This document shows, in pieces, positions 20,346 to 29,031 of a DNA stretch of 64,000 bases; position 1 is the stretch's first letter; every line of letters starts with the position of its first letter. The notes under the pieces are model-generated. The model did no database searches. It saw nothing but the letters and a program-made list of their open reading frames with translations, and was not told the DNA's origin. The stretch covers positions 744,001-808,000 of the forward strand of contig NZ_AP023354.1 in assembly GCF_018324685.1 (NCBI RefSeq), written 5' to 3'. This stretch comes from Actinocatenispora sera. GTDB lineage: Bacteria; Actinomycetota; Actinomycetes; Mycobacteriales; Micromonosporaceae. The translations under genes and the position numbers were made by a program.

Positions 20346-21509
20346 TCAGGACGGCTCGGCGAGCAGATCACCGCGCGACCGGTCCGTCGTGACCCGGTAT
20401 GTCCCGTCGGCGGCCGCCGACGGTAGCGGCGCCGGTTCGGCCAGGCTCGGCCCCGGCGAGGTCGGCGCGGCGGCGGGCGGTGGGTCGACCGGGACCGGTG
20501 GGCGGGTCGGCCCGGTTCCGGCACCGGAGCGTTCGATCGCCTCGGCGATCTCGTCGAGGTCGTCGCCGTCCAGCGGCTCGGTGGCGGCCGGCAGCCAGTC
20601 GCGTACCTGGTCGGGCCGGCGGGCGCCGACGATCGCGCCGGTCACCCCGGGCCACGCCAGCGTCCAGGCGACCGCGACGGCGGCGAGGGTACGGCCGCGG
20701 CGGTGTGCCACGTCGCCCATCCGCCGGGCCAGGTCGAGGTTGCGGTCCAGCGCGGCGCCGACGAACTCGCCGTCGCCGCGGCGCCAGTCGTCGGCCGGCA
20801 GCGCGGCCACCCGGTCCCGGGTGAACGCGCCGGTCAGCAGGCCGCACTGCATCGGGCTGGCGGCGAGCACGCCGACCTCGTTCGCCGCGCACCAGCCGAG
20901 CAGCCCCTCGGCCGCCTCCCGGTCGACCGCGGAGAACGGCGGTTGCGCGGCGTCCGGCCGGCCCGGCGTCGCGGCGGCCGCGAACCCGGCGATGTTCTGG
21001 CTGCACAGCCCGACCGCCCGAACCTTGCCCTCCTGGCGCAGGTCGAGCAGCGTCTGCCAGGTCTCCGCGCGCGGTACGCCGGCAGCCCGCGGCCAGTGCA
21101 GCTGGTACAGGTCGATGCGCTCGACGCCGAGCCGGCGCAGCGAGCCCTCCAGGCCCCGGCGCAGCTGTTTCGGTGCGCCGGCCGCGCGCGGTGGCCGGCT
21201 GCGCTCGGTCTCGTCCCAGGTCAGGCCGCACTTGGTGAACAGGTACGGCCGGTCCGGCTCGGCGTACGGGGCGAGCGCCGCGCCCACGATCTCCTCGGAG
21301 TGGCCCAGCCCGTACACCGGTGCGGTGTCGATCCAGTTGACCCCGTGCTCCACCGCGTACCGGATCGCCGCCGCCGAGTCGCCGTCGTCCTGCCGTCCCC
21401 AGCCGTACGCGTAGCCCGCGCCGCCGATCGCCCAGGCGCCGAAGCCGACCCGGGTGATGTGCAGGTCGGTACGACCCAGGCGGCGGGTCGGCAGATCGCT
21501 AGCGGGCAT
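20346..21509 (-). CDS. Aldo/keto reductase
   Basis: The 387-residue NADPH-dependent oxidoreductase has a TIM-barrel domain (about 1-320) with catalytic residues in WIDTAPVYGLGHSE (Asp, Tyr), LFTKCG (Lys) and YQLHWP (His), and the NADP-binding end IVGARRPDQVRDWLPA. A Pro/Ala-rich tail of about 60 residues follows the barrel and is not part of the family fold. ATG at 21509 has GAGGGGG 8 nt upstream. The sequence further upstream in frame is not protein-like. The gene is separate from the aminotransferase (101-bp gap) but co-oriented. Confidence 0.9.
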   Translation of the reverse strand: MPASDLPTRRLGRTDLHITRVGFGAWAIGGAGYAYGWGRQDDGDSAAAIRYAVEHGVNWIDTAPVYGLGHSEEIVGAALAPYAEPDRPYLFTKCGLTWDETERSRPPRAAGAPKQLRRGLEGSLRRLGVERIDLYQLHWPRAAGVPRAETWQTLLDLRQEGKVRAVGLCSQNIAGFAAAATPGRPDAAQPPFSAVDREAAEGLLGWCAANEVGVLAASPMQCGLLTGAFTRDRVAALPADDWRRGDGEFVGAALDRNLDLARRMGDVAHRRGRTLAAVAVAWTLAWPGVTGAIVGARRPDQVRDWLPAATEPLDGDDLDEIAEAIERSGAGTGPTRPPVPVDPPPAAAPTSPGPSLAEPAPLPSAAADGTYRVTTDRSRGDLLAEPS

Positions 21510-21857
21510 CGACGCCACCCCCTCGCCGGTACGCCGGCGCGTGCCCAGCGCCGCCGTCACCTCTCCACTCTCGTGCACCGGAGCTGGTCGCGTACCGGGA
21601 TTCTGTGGATCGGCAAACGGTTGGTGGCGCGTCGATCGCGGAGCGCAGCATCGCCCGGAGTGCTGTGGCCATTCCCACATGACGGACCGCGGGGCGCTCC
21701 GACTCTGCGGCGATTTACCTGGTGGTGCCGTTCTTCCGGGTACCTTCTCGGCCGGCCACTCGTAACGGCACGATAACGGGTTCGTTACCCCAGGTGTCCG
21801 CACACGAGAGCGCGGTGACCGCTGACCAGCCGGCAAAGCCAAACAGATCACGCAGGG
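21510..21857. other. Intergenic region with an 11-bp-periodic TAAC/GTTAC motif
   Basis: This is the non-coding upstream region of the aldo/keto reductase. The notable signal is GTAAC-N6-ATAAC-N6-GTTAC at 21762-21788, three pentamers in 11-bp phase, also readable as a GTAACG/CGTTAC inverted repeat. It resembles GlnR- or PhoP-type boxes in layout, but matching is loose. Nothing else stands out. Confidence 0.4.
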
Positions 21858-21887
21858 TTGAACGGCACTCGGCGGTATCCGTACTCT
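21858..21887 (+). promoter_or_regulatory. Putative housekeeping promoter of the riboswitch-NlpC transcript
   Basis: TTGAAC (21858-21863) and TACTCT (21882-21887) are separated by 18 bp, a fair -35/-10 pair. Transcription would start a few bases before the conserved part of the c-di-AMP riboswitch. Confidence 0.5.
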
Positions 21888-21894
21888 TGGGCGG

Positions 21895-22090
21895 TCCGGT
21901 CGGGAGTCTGCCATCAAACCGGTGGCGCCGAACGGGCACCGCCGAGTCGTCGCTCGGCGAGCCGGGGATCCAACGGATGCCGTCCGCGGCGTCCATCCGG
22001 GGTGAATCCGCCAGCTCTCCCGGAGAGCCGGTGGTAGGGCGAACTCACTTCTTCCCGCCCGAACCCGTCAGCTAACCCGGTAGGCGGTTG
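21895..22090 (+). ncRNA. c-di-AMP riboswitch (ydaO-yuaA leader)
   Basis: The leader contains the conserved segments of the ydaO class in order: GCCGGGGATCCAACGGA near 21961, CCGGGGTGAATCCGCC near 21999, GGTAGGGCGAACTCAC near 22033, and CCCGAACCCGTCAGCTAACC followed by GGTAGGCGG (about 22060-22088). In actinobacteria this riboswitch precedes cell-wall hydrolase genes and turns expression off when c-di-AMP is high. Here it lies directly upstream of an NlpC/P60 gene, with the ribosome binding site just beyond. Exact ends are estimates. Confidence 0.88.
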
Positions 22091-22112
22091 CGGGAGAAGG
22101 AGTGAGCTACTG

Positions 22113-23111
22113 GTGTCAGTAGCGGGGACCATTGCGCGCCCAACCCGGCGCGCGCTTGCTTTGCTCGCTGCCGCCGTCTGCGCCACCGTCGGTGTCGGCC
22201 TGGTCGGGCCGACCGCCGCGCACGCGGATCCGTCCGCCTCGCAGCTGGAACACGGCATGGACTCGACCTGGTCCAAGATGGAGACCAACGGCGAGAAGCT
22301 GAAGCAGAACGAGGACGCGCTCGCGAAGAACGAGCGGAAGTCCAAGCAGCTGGGCAAGCAGATCGCGCCGCTGGAGAAGAAGGTCGACGCGATGTACAAG
22401 GAGGTCGGCACGTACGCGGCCGCCGCCTACCGGGGCGGCAACCTGTCCGCCCTCAACTCGATGCTGAAGTACGGCTCGCCGACCACCATGCTCGACCAGA
22501 TGGCGACACTGGACCGGATGGCCGCCGATCAGCACGCCAAGGTCGCCAAGTACGAGAAGGCGAAGAAGAGGCTCGACGCCTCGAAGGCCAAGTACGACAA
22601 GCTCATCGCCAGCAACAAGGCGGAGGCCAAGAAGCTCTCGGCGCAGAAGAAGAAGCTTCAGTCCGACATGGCCACCATGCAGAAGCAGTGGATGAAGACG
22701 GCGGCCGCCCGGAAGAACACCGGCACCGCGCTGCCGCAGATGCCCTACATCCCCGGGCCGGGCGGCGTCGCGGTGCGCTACGCGATCGCCCACCTCGGCG
22801 ACCCGTACGTGTGGGCGACCGCAGGGCCGAACACCTTCGACTGCTCCGGGCTGACCTCGGCCTCCTGGGCCGCCGCCGGCGTGCACATGCGCGCCTACAC
22901 CTACAGCCAGTACGCGGCGTTCCCGCACGTCACCCGGGCCGACCTGCAGCCGGGTGACCTGGTGTTCTACAACGGCGGCGAGCACGTCGCCATCTACATC
23001 GGCAGGTACGACGGCACGAGCTACGTGATCCACGCGCCGCAGCCCGGTGAGTACGTCAAGGTGTCCACGCTCGACTACCCCGGTTCCTGGTACGGGGCGG
23101 TTCGACCCTGA
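22113..23111 (+). CDS. Secreted NlpC/P60 peptidoglycan endopeptidase with coiled-coil domain
   Basis: This cell-wall hydrolase cleaves peptide stems of peptidoglycan. The 332-residue protein has a Sec signal peptide (cleavage near AHA-DP, about residue 40) and a Lys/Ala-rich coiled coil (about 50-200) like the inhibitory coils of RipA-type enzymes. The C-terminal NlpC/P60 domain has Cys244 in FDCSGL, His291 in GEHVAIYIG and His307 in IHAPQPG. GTG at 22113 is used because AGAAGGAG lies 10 nt upstream. Expression is probably controlled by the c-di-AMP riboswitch in the leader and ended by the hairpin at 23143-23179. Confidence 0.95.
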   Translation: MSVAGTIARPTRRALALLAAAVCATVGVGLVGPTAAHADPSASQLEHGMDSTWSKMETNGEKLKQNEDALAKNERKSKQLGKQIAPLEKKVDAMYKEVGTYAAAAYRGGNLSALNSMLKYGSPTTMLDQMATLDRMAADQHAKVAKYEKAKKRLDASKAKYDKLIASNKAEAKKLSAQKKKLQSDMATMQKQWMKTAAARKNTGTALPQMPYIPGPGGVAVRYAIAHLGDPYVWATAGPNTFDCSGLTSASWAAAGVHMRAYTYSQYAAFPHVTRADLQPGDLVFYNGGEHVAIYIGRYDGTSYVIHAPQPGEYVKVSTLDYPGSWYGAVRP

Positions 23112-23142
23112 CACCGCGACACACGACTCGGTAGCCACCGAG

Positions 23143-23179
23143 GAGGGCCGGCCCCGCCACCACGTGGAGGCCGGCCCTC
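23143..23179 (+). terminator. Hairpin terminator after the NlpC/P60 gene
   Basis: A perfect 11-bp stem GAGGGCCGGCC / GGCCGGCCCTC with a 15-nt loop lies 31 bp after the stop codon. Confidence 0.75.
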
Positions 23180-23282
23180 ACCCTGTCCGGGGCGACCGCA
23201 CGGCCGGGACCACCGGGTCGACGCCTCGGCCGGGCAGCGGGTGCCCGGTGAGCCGGCGCCGTCCTGAACTCGGGCCGTGCCG

Positions 23283-25469
23283 TCAGTGGTGGTTGTTGCG
23301 TTCGGCGATGAGCCGGGCGGTGATCGCGTCCGGTGCGCTGGGCCGGGCGAAGTGCCAGCCCTGGCCGACGTCGCAGCCGAACTCGCGGAGCCGGCTGGCC
23401 TGCCCGACCGTCTCCACCCCCTCGGCGATGACGGTCAGGTCGAGCGCGTGCGCCAGCTCCACCAGCGTCTCGACGATGCGCTCGTCCACCGGGTCCGGAC
23501 CGCCGACACCGTTGTCGGTCGCGTCGGCCATCCCGGACACGAAGGAGCCGGCGATCTTGAGCGCGTGCACCGGCAGCCGGCGCAGGTAGGCGAGGTTCGA
23601 GTAGCCGGTGCCGAAGTCGTCGATGGCCAGCCGGACACCCATGTCGGTGAGCGCGTGCAGGGCCCGCAGCGGCTCGGCGGCCGGGCCCATGATCGCGCTC
23701 TCGGTCAGCTCCAGCACGAGCCGGTCGGCCGGCAGGCCGGTACTCGACAGCACCTCGGAGACCTCGTCGGTGAGGTGCTTCTCGTGCGCCTGCCGGACGG
23801 CCAGGTTGACGCTGACGAAGAAGTCGTCGGCGGCGATGTCCTGCCAGCGTTGGGCCTGCTCGCACGCGGACCGCAGCACCCAGCGGCCGAGCGGGACGAT
23901 CGCGCCGGTCTCCTCGGCGAGGTTGATGAACCGGTCCGGCGGCAGCCAGCCGAGCTCCGGGTGCCGCCAGCGCACCAGCGCCTCCACCCCGCGCAGCCGG
24001 TTGTCCGCGAGCCCGACGAGCGGCTGGTACTCGACCACGAACTCGCCGTGCTCGACGGCGGCGGGCATGGCCGCGGCGAGCGAGTAGCGGGCGACCTCGC
24101 GGGCGTGCCGGTCCGGGTCGAACACCGCCAGCCGGCCGGCGCCCTCCGACTTCGCCCAGTACAGCGTGGTGTCGGCGGCCTGCATCAGCTCGGCGGCGGT
24201 GAACCGGTCGACCACCCGGTCGACCACACCCACGCACGCCGACACCGACAGCTCGTGCCCGCCGACCCGCAGCGGGTCGCGCAGCGCGGCCAGCGCCCGC
24301 TCGCCGCACCGCACCGGCTCGCCGTCCGCGTCGTCGATCAGGATCACGAACTCGTCCCCGCCGGTACGGGCTACCAGGCAGCCGGTGCGCCGCAGCGCCA
24401 GATCGAGCCGCTGCGCGACCGCGACGAGCACCCCGTCGCCGGTCTCGTGCCCGTACGAGTCGTTGACCGACTTGAAGCCGTCCAGGTCGAGGTAGCAGAG
24501 GCCGATGCCCCCGGCCGAGCCGGCAGCACCGGTACCGCCGGCCGAGCCGTTGCCGTTGTTGCCGCCGGTGCCGTGGGGGCTGCCGTTCGTGCCGGTGAGC
24601 GTCTCGTTCAGCCGCCTGAGCAGCAGCTCCCGGTTCGCCAGCCCGGTCAGCGGGTCGTGCCAGGCTTGGTATTCCAGCCGCGCCTCGAGCAGCCGGCGCT
24701 CGGTGGAATCCTCGATCATGGCCACCGCGTACTGGTGGCCGGCGGGCGCCTCGATCGTGGTCAGCGTCATCCGGCCCCAGACCAGCGCGCCGTCCCGGCC
24801 GGCGAACCGCCGCTCCAGCTGCACCGGGGTCGGCGTGCCGCTGAACAGCCCGGCCACCGCCGACCGGACCGCCCCGGCGTCCTGCGGGTGCGCGTACTCG
24901 TCGAGGCCGTGGCCGGCGAGCCCGTCCGGGTGGCGGCCGAGCAGGTCGCCGAGCGCCTGGTTGGCGTCCGCGATGCGCTGCTGGTCGTCGATCAGCGCGA
25001 TGCCGATCGCCGCCTCGCTGAACACCGCCTGGAACCGGGCCTGGCTGACCGACAGCGCCTGCTCGGCCTGCCGGCGCGCGTCGACCAGGGCGAGCCGGAT
25101 CGACTCCTGCTCGGCGAGGGTCCGTTCGCGCAGCGCGGCGGCGAACCCGTCGGCGAGCGCGGCGCGGATCTCCCGCCGCCGCTTCGCGGTACCGGCGGTC
25201 GCGGTGAGCGGGTCGTCGGTGAGCAGCGTGAGGGTCAGGCCGAGCGCGCCGGAATCGGTGACGTCCGCGGCGACCAGCGCGGCACCGACCTCGCGGGCCT
25301 GGTCCGGGTCGAACGTCGCGGCAGTGTGCAGCGCGACGATCCGATCGGACAGGTCGCTGAGGTAGCCGACCAGTTCATCGGACGACATCGGGACAAACGC
25401 GCGGTCGGCGATGCCCCGGGCCCAACGCTTGGTGAACCGGGTTCGCCGCGCGTCGACCTCCCTCGTCAC
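23283..25469 (-). CDS. PAS-GGDEF-EAL cyclic-di-GMP enzyme
   Basis: This cytoplasmic protein makes and/or degrades c-di-GMP. The 728 residues comprise an uncharacterised N-terminal region (1-140), a PAS domain (about 145-265), a GGDEF domain with intact RTGGDEF, and an EAL domain with EALVRW, SVNLAV, ELTES, DDFGTGYSNL and AEGVET. The I-site position (RTGC, five residues before GGDEF) is not RxxD, so product inhibition through it is unlikely. A Gly/Asn/Ser-rich insert of about 27 residues interrupts the GGDEF domain just before YLDLDGFK. The usual LKIDxSFV motif reads LKIAGSFV, losing an Asp normally near the metal site, so phosphodiesterase activity is doubtful. The architecture resembles streptomycete CdgA. 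GTG at 25469 has GAGGGGGG upstream. Confidence 0.93.
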   Translation of the reverse strand: MTREVDARRTRFTKRWARGIADRAFVPMSSDELVGYLSDLSDRIVALHTAATFDPDQAREVGAALVAADVTDSGALGLTLTLLTDDPLTATAGTAKRRREIRAALADGFAAALRERTLAEQESIRLALVDARRQAEQALSVSQARFQAVFSEAAIGIALIDDQQRIADANQALGDLLGRHPDGLAGHGLDEYAHPQDAGAVRSAVAGLFSGTPTPVQLERRFAGRDGALVWGRMTLTTIEAPAGHQYAVAMIEDSTERRLLEARLEYQAWHDPLTGLANRELLLRRLNETLTGTNGSPHGTGGNNGNGSAGGTGAAGSAGGIGLCYLDLDGFKSVNDSYGHETGDGVLVAVAQRLDLALRRTGCLVARTGGDEFVILIDDADGEPVRCGERALAALRDPLRVGGHELSVSACVGVVDRVVDRFTAAELMQAADTTLYWAKSEGAGRLAVFDPDRHAREVARYSLAAAMPAAVEHGEFVVEYQPLVGLADNRLRGVEALVRWRHPELGWLPPDRFINLAEETGAIVPLGRWVLRSACEQAQRWQDIAADDFFVSVNLAVRQAHEKHLTDEVSEVLSSTGLPADRLVLELTESAIMGPAAEPLRALHALTDMGVRLAIDDFGTGYSNLAYLRRLPVHALKIAGSFVSGMADATDNGVGGPDPVDERIVETLVELAHALDLTVIAEGVETVGQASRLREFGCDVGQGWHFARPSAPDAITARLIAERNNHH

Positions 25470-25846
25470 GCCGAGCACCCCCCTCGACCCGGCTCGGTGC
25501 GGGTCGCGTGTGAATGAGAATACGACCGGAAACGAACCATGGAATGTCACAAGGGTTTACCGATCGATCCGCTGGCCGAGCGGGCGTCACGCGCAGAAGC
25601 GGTACGCGCGCACACCGGTACGACGCTCACCGTGCGCGGGTTTTCGGCCCCGGACGGCACGCCCGGTCGGCGAGGGGGCATCGGCCGTACGGTGGGGCGC
25701 CCGGGGCCAGCTTGGTAACGCTCCGGATACGAACAGGGGAAATATTCTCCTCGGACGGTGATTCGCTTGAAGGTTCCGTACCTGCGGCGCAGACTTGATG
25801 AGACCGGGGATGGCTCCCATCCCACCACTACCGCAATGGAGGAGCT
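25470..25846. other. Intergenic region upstream of divergent genes
   Basis: This is the non-coding region between the GGDEF-EAL gene (-) and the DUF5999 gene (+). It contains two A+T-rich patches for this genome (about 25510-25560 and 25735-25800) that probably hold the two promoters. No confident box was identified. Confidence 0.4.
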
Positions 25847-26056
25847 ATGTGCCTCCATACGCCGGAATGCCCCTCGGCGCTGGCCCTCGACCGGGAGGCG
25901 GCGCACGTCGTCTCGGCTCATCCGGAGCAGGGCTGGAGCCTGCTGTGCAACGGCGTCATCCTGTTCGAGGACGACGGGGAGATCCTCCCCGACGGCCACA
26001 CCCTCGCACCGCCGGATACACGCTCCGTGATCGCTGGCGCCGGCGCGAAGCACTGA
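25847..26056 (+). CDS. DUF5999 family small protein
   Basis: The 69-residue protein is typical of DUF5999: an N-terminal MCLHTPECP (two Cys, one His), DREAAHVVSAHPEQGWSLLCNG, and VILFEDDGEILPDG. The family is widespread in actinomycetes and of unknown function; the paired Cys could bind metal or be redox-active (inference). The ATG at 25847 has an excellent GGAGGAG upstream. It is a single-gene unit closed by the hairpin at 26105-26125. Confidence 0.88.
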   Translation: MCLHTPECPSALALDREAAHVVSAHPEQGWSLLCNGVILFEDDGEILPDGHTLAPPDTRSVIAGAGAKH

Positions 26057-26104
26057 CCCACCGTCGGCCGACACCGGCCACGGCAGCATGATCCGCATCG
26101 AATG

Positions 26105-26125
26105 TCCCGGGGCTTTGCCCCGGGA
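26105..26125 (+). terminator. Intrinsic-type terminator after the DUF5999 gene
   Basis: TCCCGGGGC-TTT-GCCCCGGGA is a perfect 9-bp stem with a 3-nt loop, followed by a T-richer stretch, 48 bp after the stop codon and just before the SNF2 promoter. Confidence 0.8.
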
Positions 26126-26178
26126 TTCGTCGTTTCGGCGAAAAACCGGCCACCGCGCTTTGGGTAGCCTTCAATGCC

Positions 26179-29031
26179 ATGGGTGACCACGCGGTACACG
26201 CGACGTTTCTGCCGGGCGACCCGGCGCGACGTGGCACCTTCGCATTCTGGCGGTCGGACGGTCGGATATCCGACACCGATTCGCAGTTCGTTGTCGCTCA
26301 ATCGGCGTACGGACGGATTCGCCGGCACCGCATGCCCGCCCACATCCTGCCGATCGAGGCCGCCGTACGCCGGTTGCTCGACGGCGACGACGACACCGAC
26401 TCGGCCCGGGCCTGGCGTGCCGTCGTGCTGTCCGGGCTCGGCCAGCTCGCCGCCGGCCGGCTCGCCCCCGGCCGCAGCGCCACCGGCACCGCCGCCTGGC
26501 GGGTACTCCCGGATCCGGCCGCGGCCGACTGGCTGCACCGGTGCGCGGCGGCGATGCCGCCGGAGGCGTACGCGGCGCCGACAGCGGGCACCGGCCGGGC
26601 GCTGCTGCGTACCCCGGAATCGCTGATCAGCGCCTGCTGGGACGCCCTCGCGGACACCCTCGCCCGCACCGCCGACGGCGGGGCGCACCTCGGTACCGCG
26701 GTGGACTCCGACGCGGCGCGCCTCGATGCCGTCGCCGGGTACGCCGCGGACGAGCCGCTGCCGGCGGAGCCGTACCGGCGGTTGCTGACCGCGATCGACA
26801 CCGAGCTGGCCGGCTCGGTCCGGCTGGTGCTGCGGCTGTGCCTACCCACGCCGGTCGCGGCGGGCGACCCGGTCGCGGCGACGGTGCCGGCAGCGCCGGT
26901 CGCGGCGACGATGCCGGCAGCACCGGTCGCGGCGGGGGAAACCCCGGCAAGCGACGGGTTCTCGGTGGCGCTGGCGATGCGCAGTGCCGGGGATCCGAGC
27001 CTGGTGGTCGAGCTGGCCCGGCTGTGGTCGGCGCCGAGCGAGGTGCTGGACCGGTTCGGTGCGGACGCGGAAACCGACGTACTGCTGGCGTTGCGGCGCG
27101 CGGCCCGGGTGTGGCCCCCGCTGTCGGCCGCACTGGCCGAACACGCGCCGAGCGCGCTGCCGCTGGCGGACGAGGACGTGGACGGGCTGTTCGAGGCGGC
27201 AGCGGCGCTCGGTACGGCCGGCGCCGACGTGTTGTGGCCGGCCGAGCTGATCGACCACTCGCCCCGGCTCGCCGCCACCACGAAGCGGCCCGCGGCGACC
27301 GGCCCGGCCGCGTTCGGACTCGACGAGCTGCTCGACTTCCAGTGGCAGGCCACCCTGGACGGCACCGAGCTGACCGAGGACGAGCTGACCGCGCTGGCCG
27401 AGGCGAAGCGGCCGCTGATCCGGCTGCGCGGCCGGTGGGTGCGGGTGGACCGGTCGCTGGTCGCCCGGCTCCGGCGGCGCCGGCAGCGGGTCGGCGGTGG
27501 CCAGGCCCTGGCTGCCGCGCTCACCGGCACCCTGTCCACGACCGACGGCGAGGTGCCGTTCACGCCGGACCGGCCGCTGGCCGAGCTGGTCGAGCGGCTG
27601 GCCGGGGCGGGTGCGGACGTGCCGCCGCCGGACGGGCTGGACGCCACACTGCGGCCGTACCAGCGCCGCGGTCTCGGCTGGCTGGCGGCCATGACCGGCA
27701 CCGGGTTGGGCGGCTGCCTCGCCGACGACATGGGGCTGGGCAAGACGCTGCAGATCATCGCGCTGCACCTGCATCGCCGTACCCTCCACTGTGGACCTAC
27801 CCTGGTCTGCTGCCCGGCCTCGCTGCTGGGCAACTGGGAGCGCGAGGTGCACCGGTTCGCGCCGGGCATCGCGGTGCGCCGGTTCCACGGCAGCAACCGG
27901 GATCTCGGCGAGCTGGCCGGCGACGAGATCGTGCTGGCGAGCTACGGCGTACTGCGCGCCGACACCGCCACGCTCGCCGGCGCGCGGTGGGGGCTGGTGG
28001 TCGCGGACGAGGCGCAGGCGGCGAAGAACCCGCTGTCGCGCACCGCGAAGGCGCTGCGCGCCGTGCCGGCGGTGGCCCGGATCGCGCTGACCGGTACCCC
28101 GGTGGAGAACCGGCTCACCGACCTGTGGTCCATAGTGGACTGGACCACGCCGGGGCTGTTGGGCCCGCTGGCGGACTTCCGGCGCCGGATCGCGATCCCG
28201 GTCGAGCGGTACGGCGACGCCGACGCCACCCGCCGCCTCGCCACCCTGACCCGGCCGTTCCTGTTGCGGCGGCGCAAGAGCGACCCCGGCATCGCACCGG
28301 AGCTGCCACCGAAGACCGAGACCGACGAGCTGGTCCCGCTGACACCCGAACAGACCACGCTGTACGAGGCGGTGGTGCGCGACACGATGGCCGAGATCGA
28401 GGCGGCCGAGGGCGTCGCCCGGCGCGGCCTGGTGCTGAAGCTGCTCACCGCGCTGAAGCAGATCTGCAACCATCCCGCGCAGTACCTCGGCGAGCCGGGG
28501 CCGCTGGCCGGCCGGTCCGGCAAGCTGGCCGCGCTGGACGAGCTGCTCGACGTGATCCTCGCCGAGGGCGAATCGGTGCTGGTGTTCAGCCAGTACGTGC
28601 AGATGTGCCGGCTGCTGGAGCGGCACCTGGCCGACCGCGGTGTGGACACGCTGCTGGTGCACGGCGGGCTCGGGGTGCACCAACGCGAGGAGCGGGTACG
28701 CCGGTTCGACGAGGGCGGCGCGCCGGTGTTCCTGCTGTCGCTCAAGGCCGCCGGCGTCGGGCTCAACCTGACCAGGGCCAGCCACGTCATCCACGTCGAC
28801 CGGTGGTGGAACCCGGCGGTCGAGGACCAGGCGACCGACCGGGCGTACCGGATCGGCCAGGACCGGCCGGTGCAGGTACACCGGCTGGTCACCGAACACA
28901 CCGTGGAGGACAGGGTGGCGAAGCTGATCGCGGACAAGCGGGCGCTCGCCGACGCGGTCGTCGGTACCGGCGAGACCTGGCTGACCGAGCTGTCCGACAC
29001 CGAACTCGCCGACCTGGTGGCGCTGGCATGA
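26179..29031 (+). CDS. SNF2-family DEAD/DEAH helicase-like ATPase
   Basis: This is a DNA-translocating ATPase of the bacterial SNF2 group. The 950-residue protein has a long N-terminal region (1-480) containing a VAATVPAAP/VAATMPAAP low-complexity repeat, then the ATPase core. Motif I is DDMGLGKTLQ (near 517), motif II ADEAQ (near 609), motif III ALTGTPVENRL, motif V LKAAGVGLNLTRA, and motif VI ATDRAYRIGQDRPVQVHRLV. TAGCCT lies 8 nt before ATG 26179 (leaderless type). It overlaps the next gene, a SWIM zinc-finger protein, by 4 nt (ATGA). That pairing is conserved in actinobacteria. A role in DNA repair or chromosome remodelling is inferred, not shown. Confidence 0.94.
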   Translation: MGDHAVHATFLPGDPARRGTFAFWRSDGRISDTDSQFVVAQSAYGRIRRHRMPAHILPIEAAVRRLLDGDDDTDSARAWRAVVLSGLGQLAAGRLAPGRSATGTAAWRVLPDPAAADWLHRCAAAMPPEAYAAPTAGTGRALLRTPESLISACWDALADTLARTADGGAHLGTAVDSDAARLDAVAGYAADEPLPAEPYRRLLTAIDTELAGSVRLVLRLCLPTPVAAGDPVAATVPAAPVAATMPAAPVAAGETPASDGFSVALAMRSAGDPSLVVELARLWSAPSEVLDRFGADAETDVLLALRRAARVWPPLSAALAEHAPSALPLADEDVDGLFEAAAALGTAGADVLWPAELIDHSPRLAATTKRPAATGPAAFGLDELLDFQWQATLDGTELTEDELTALAEAKRPLIRLRGRWVRVDRSLVARLRRRRQRVGGGQALAAALTGTLSTTDGEVPFTPDRPLAELVERLAGAGADVPPPDGLDATLRPYQRRGLGWLAAMTGTGLGGCLADDMGLGKTLQIIALHLHRRTLHCGPTLVCCPASLLGNWEREVHRFAPGIAVRRFHGSNRDLGELAGDEIVLASYGVLRADTATLAGARWGLVVADEAQAAKNPLSRTAKALRAVPAVARIALTGTPVENRLTDLWSIVDWTTPGLLGPLADFRRRIAIPVERYGDADATRRLATLTRPFLLRRRKSDPGIAPELPPKTETDELVPLTPEQTTLYEAVVRDTMAEIEAAEGVARRGLVLKLLTALKQICNHPAQYLGEPGPLAGRSGKLAALDELLDVILAEGESVLVFSQYVQMCRLLERHLADRGVDTLLVHGGLGVHQREERVRRFDEGGAPVFLLSLKAAGVGLNLTRASHVIHVDRWWNPAVEDQATDRAYRIGQDRPVQVHRLVTEHTVEDRVAKLIADKRALADAVVGTGETWLTELSDTELADLVALA

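Noticed and set aside
25418-25550. Longer N-terminus for the GGDEF-EAL protein (to 25550)
   Set aside because: GTG at 25469 has a strong GAGGGGGG upstream, and the extension is not protein-like.
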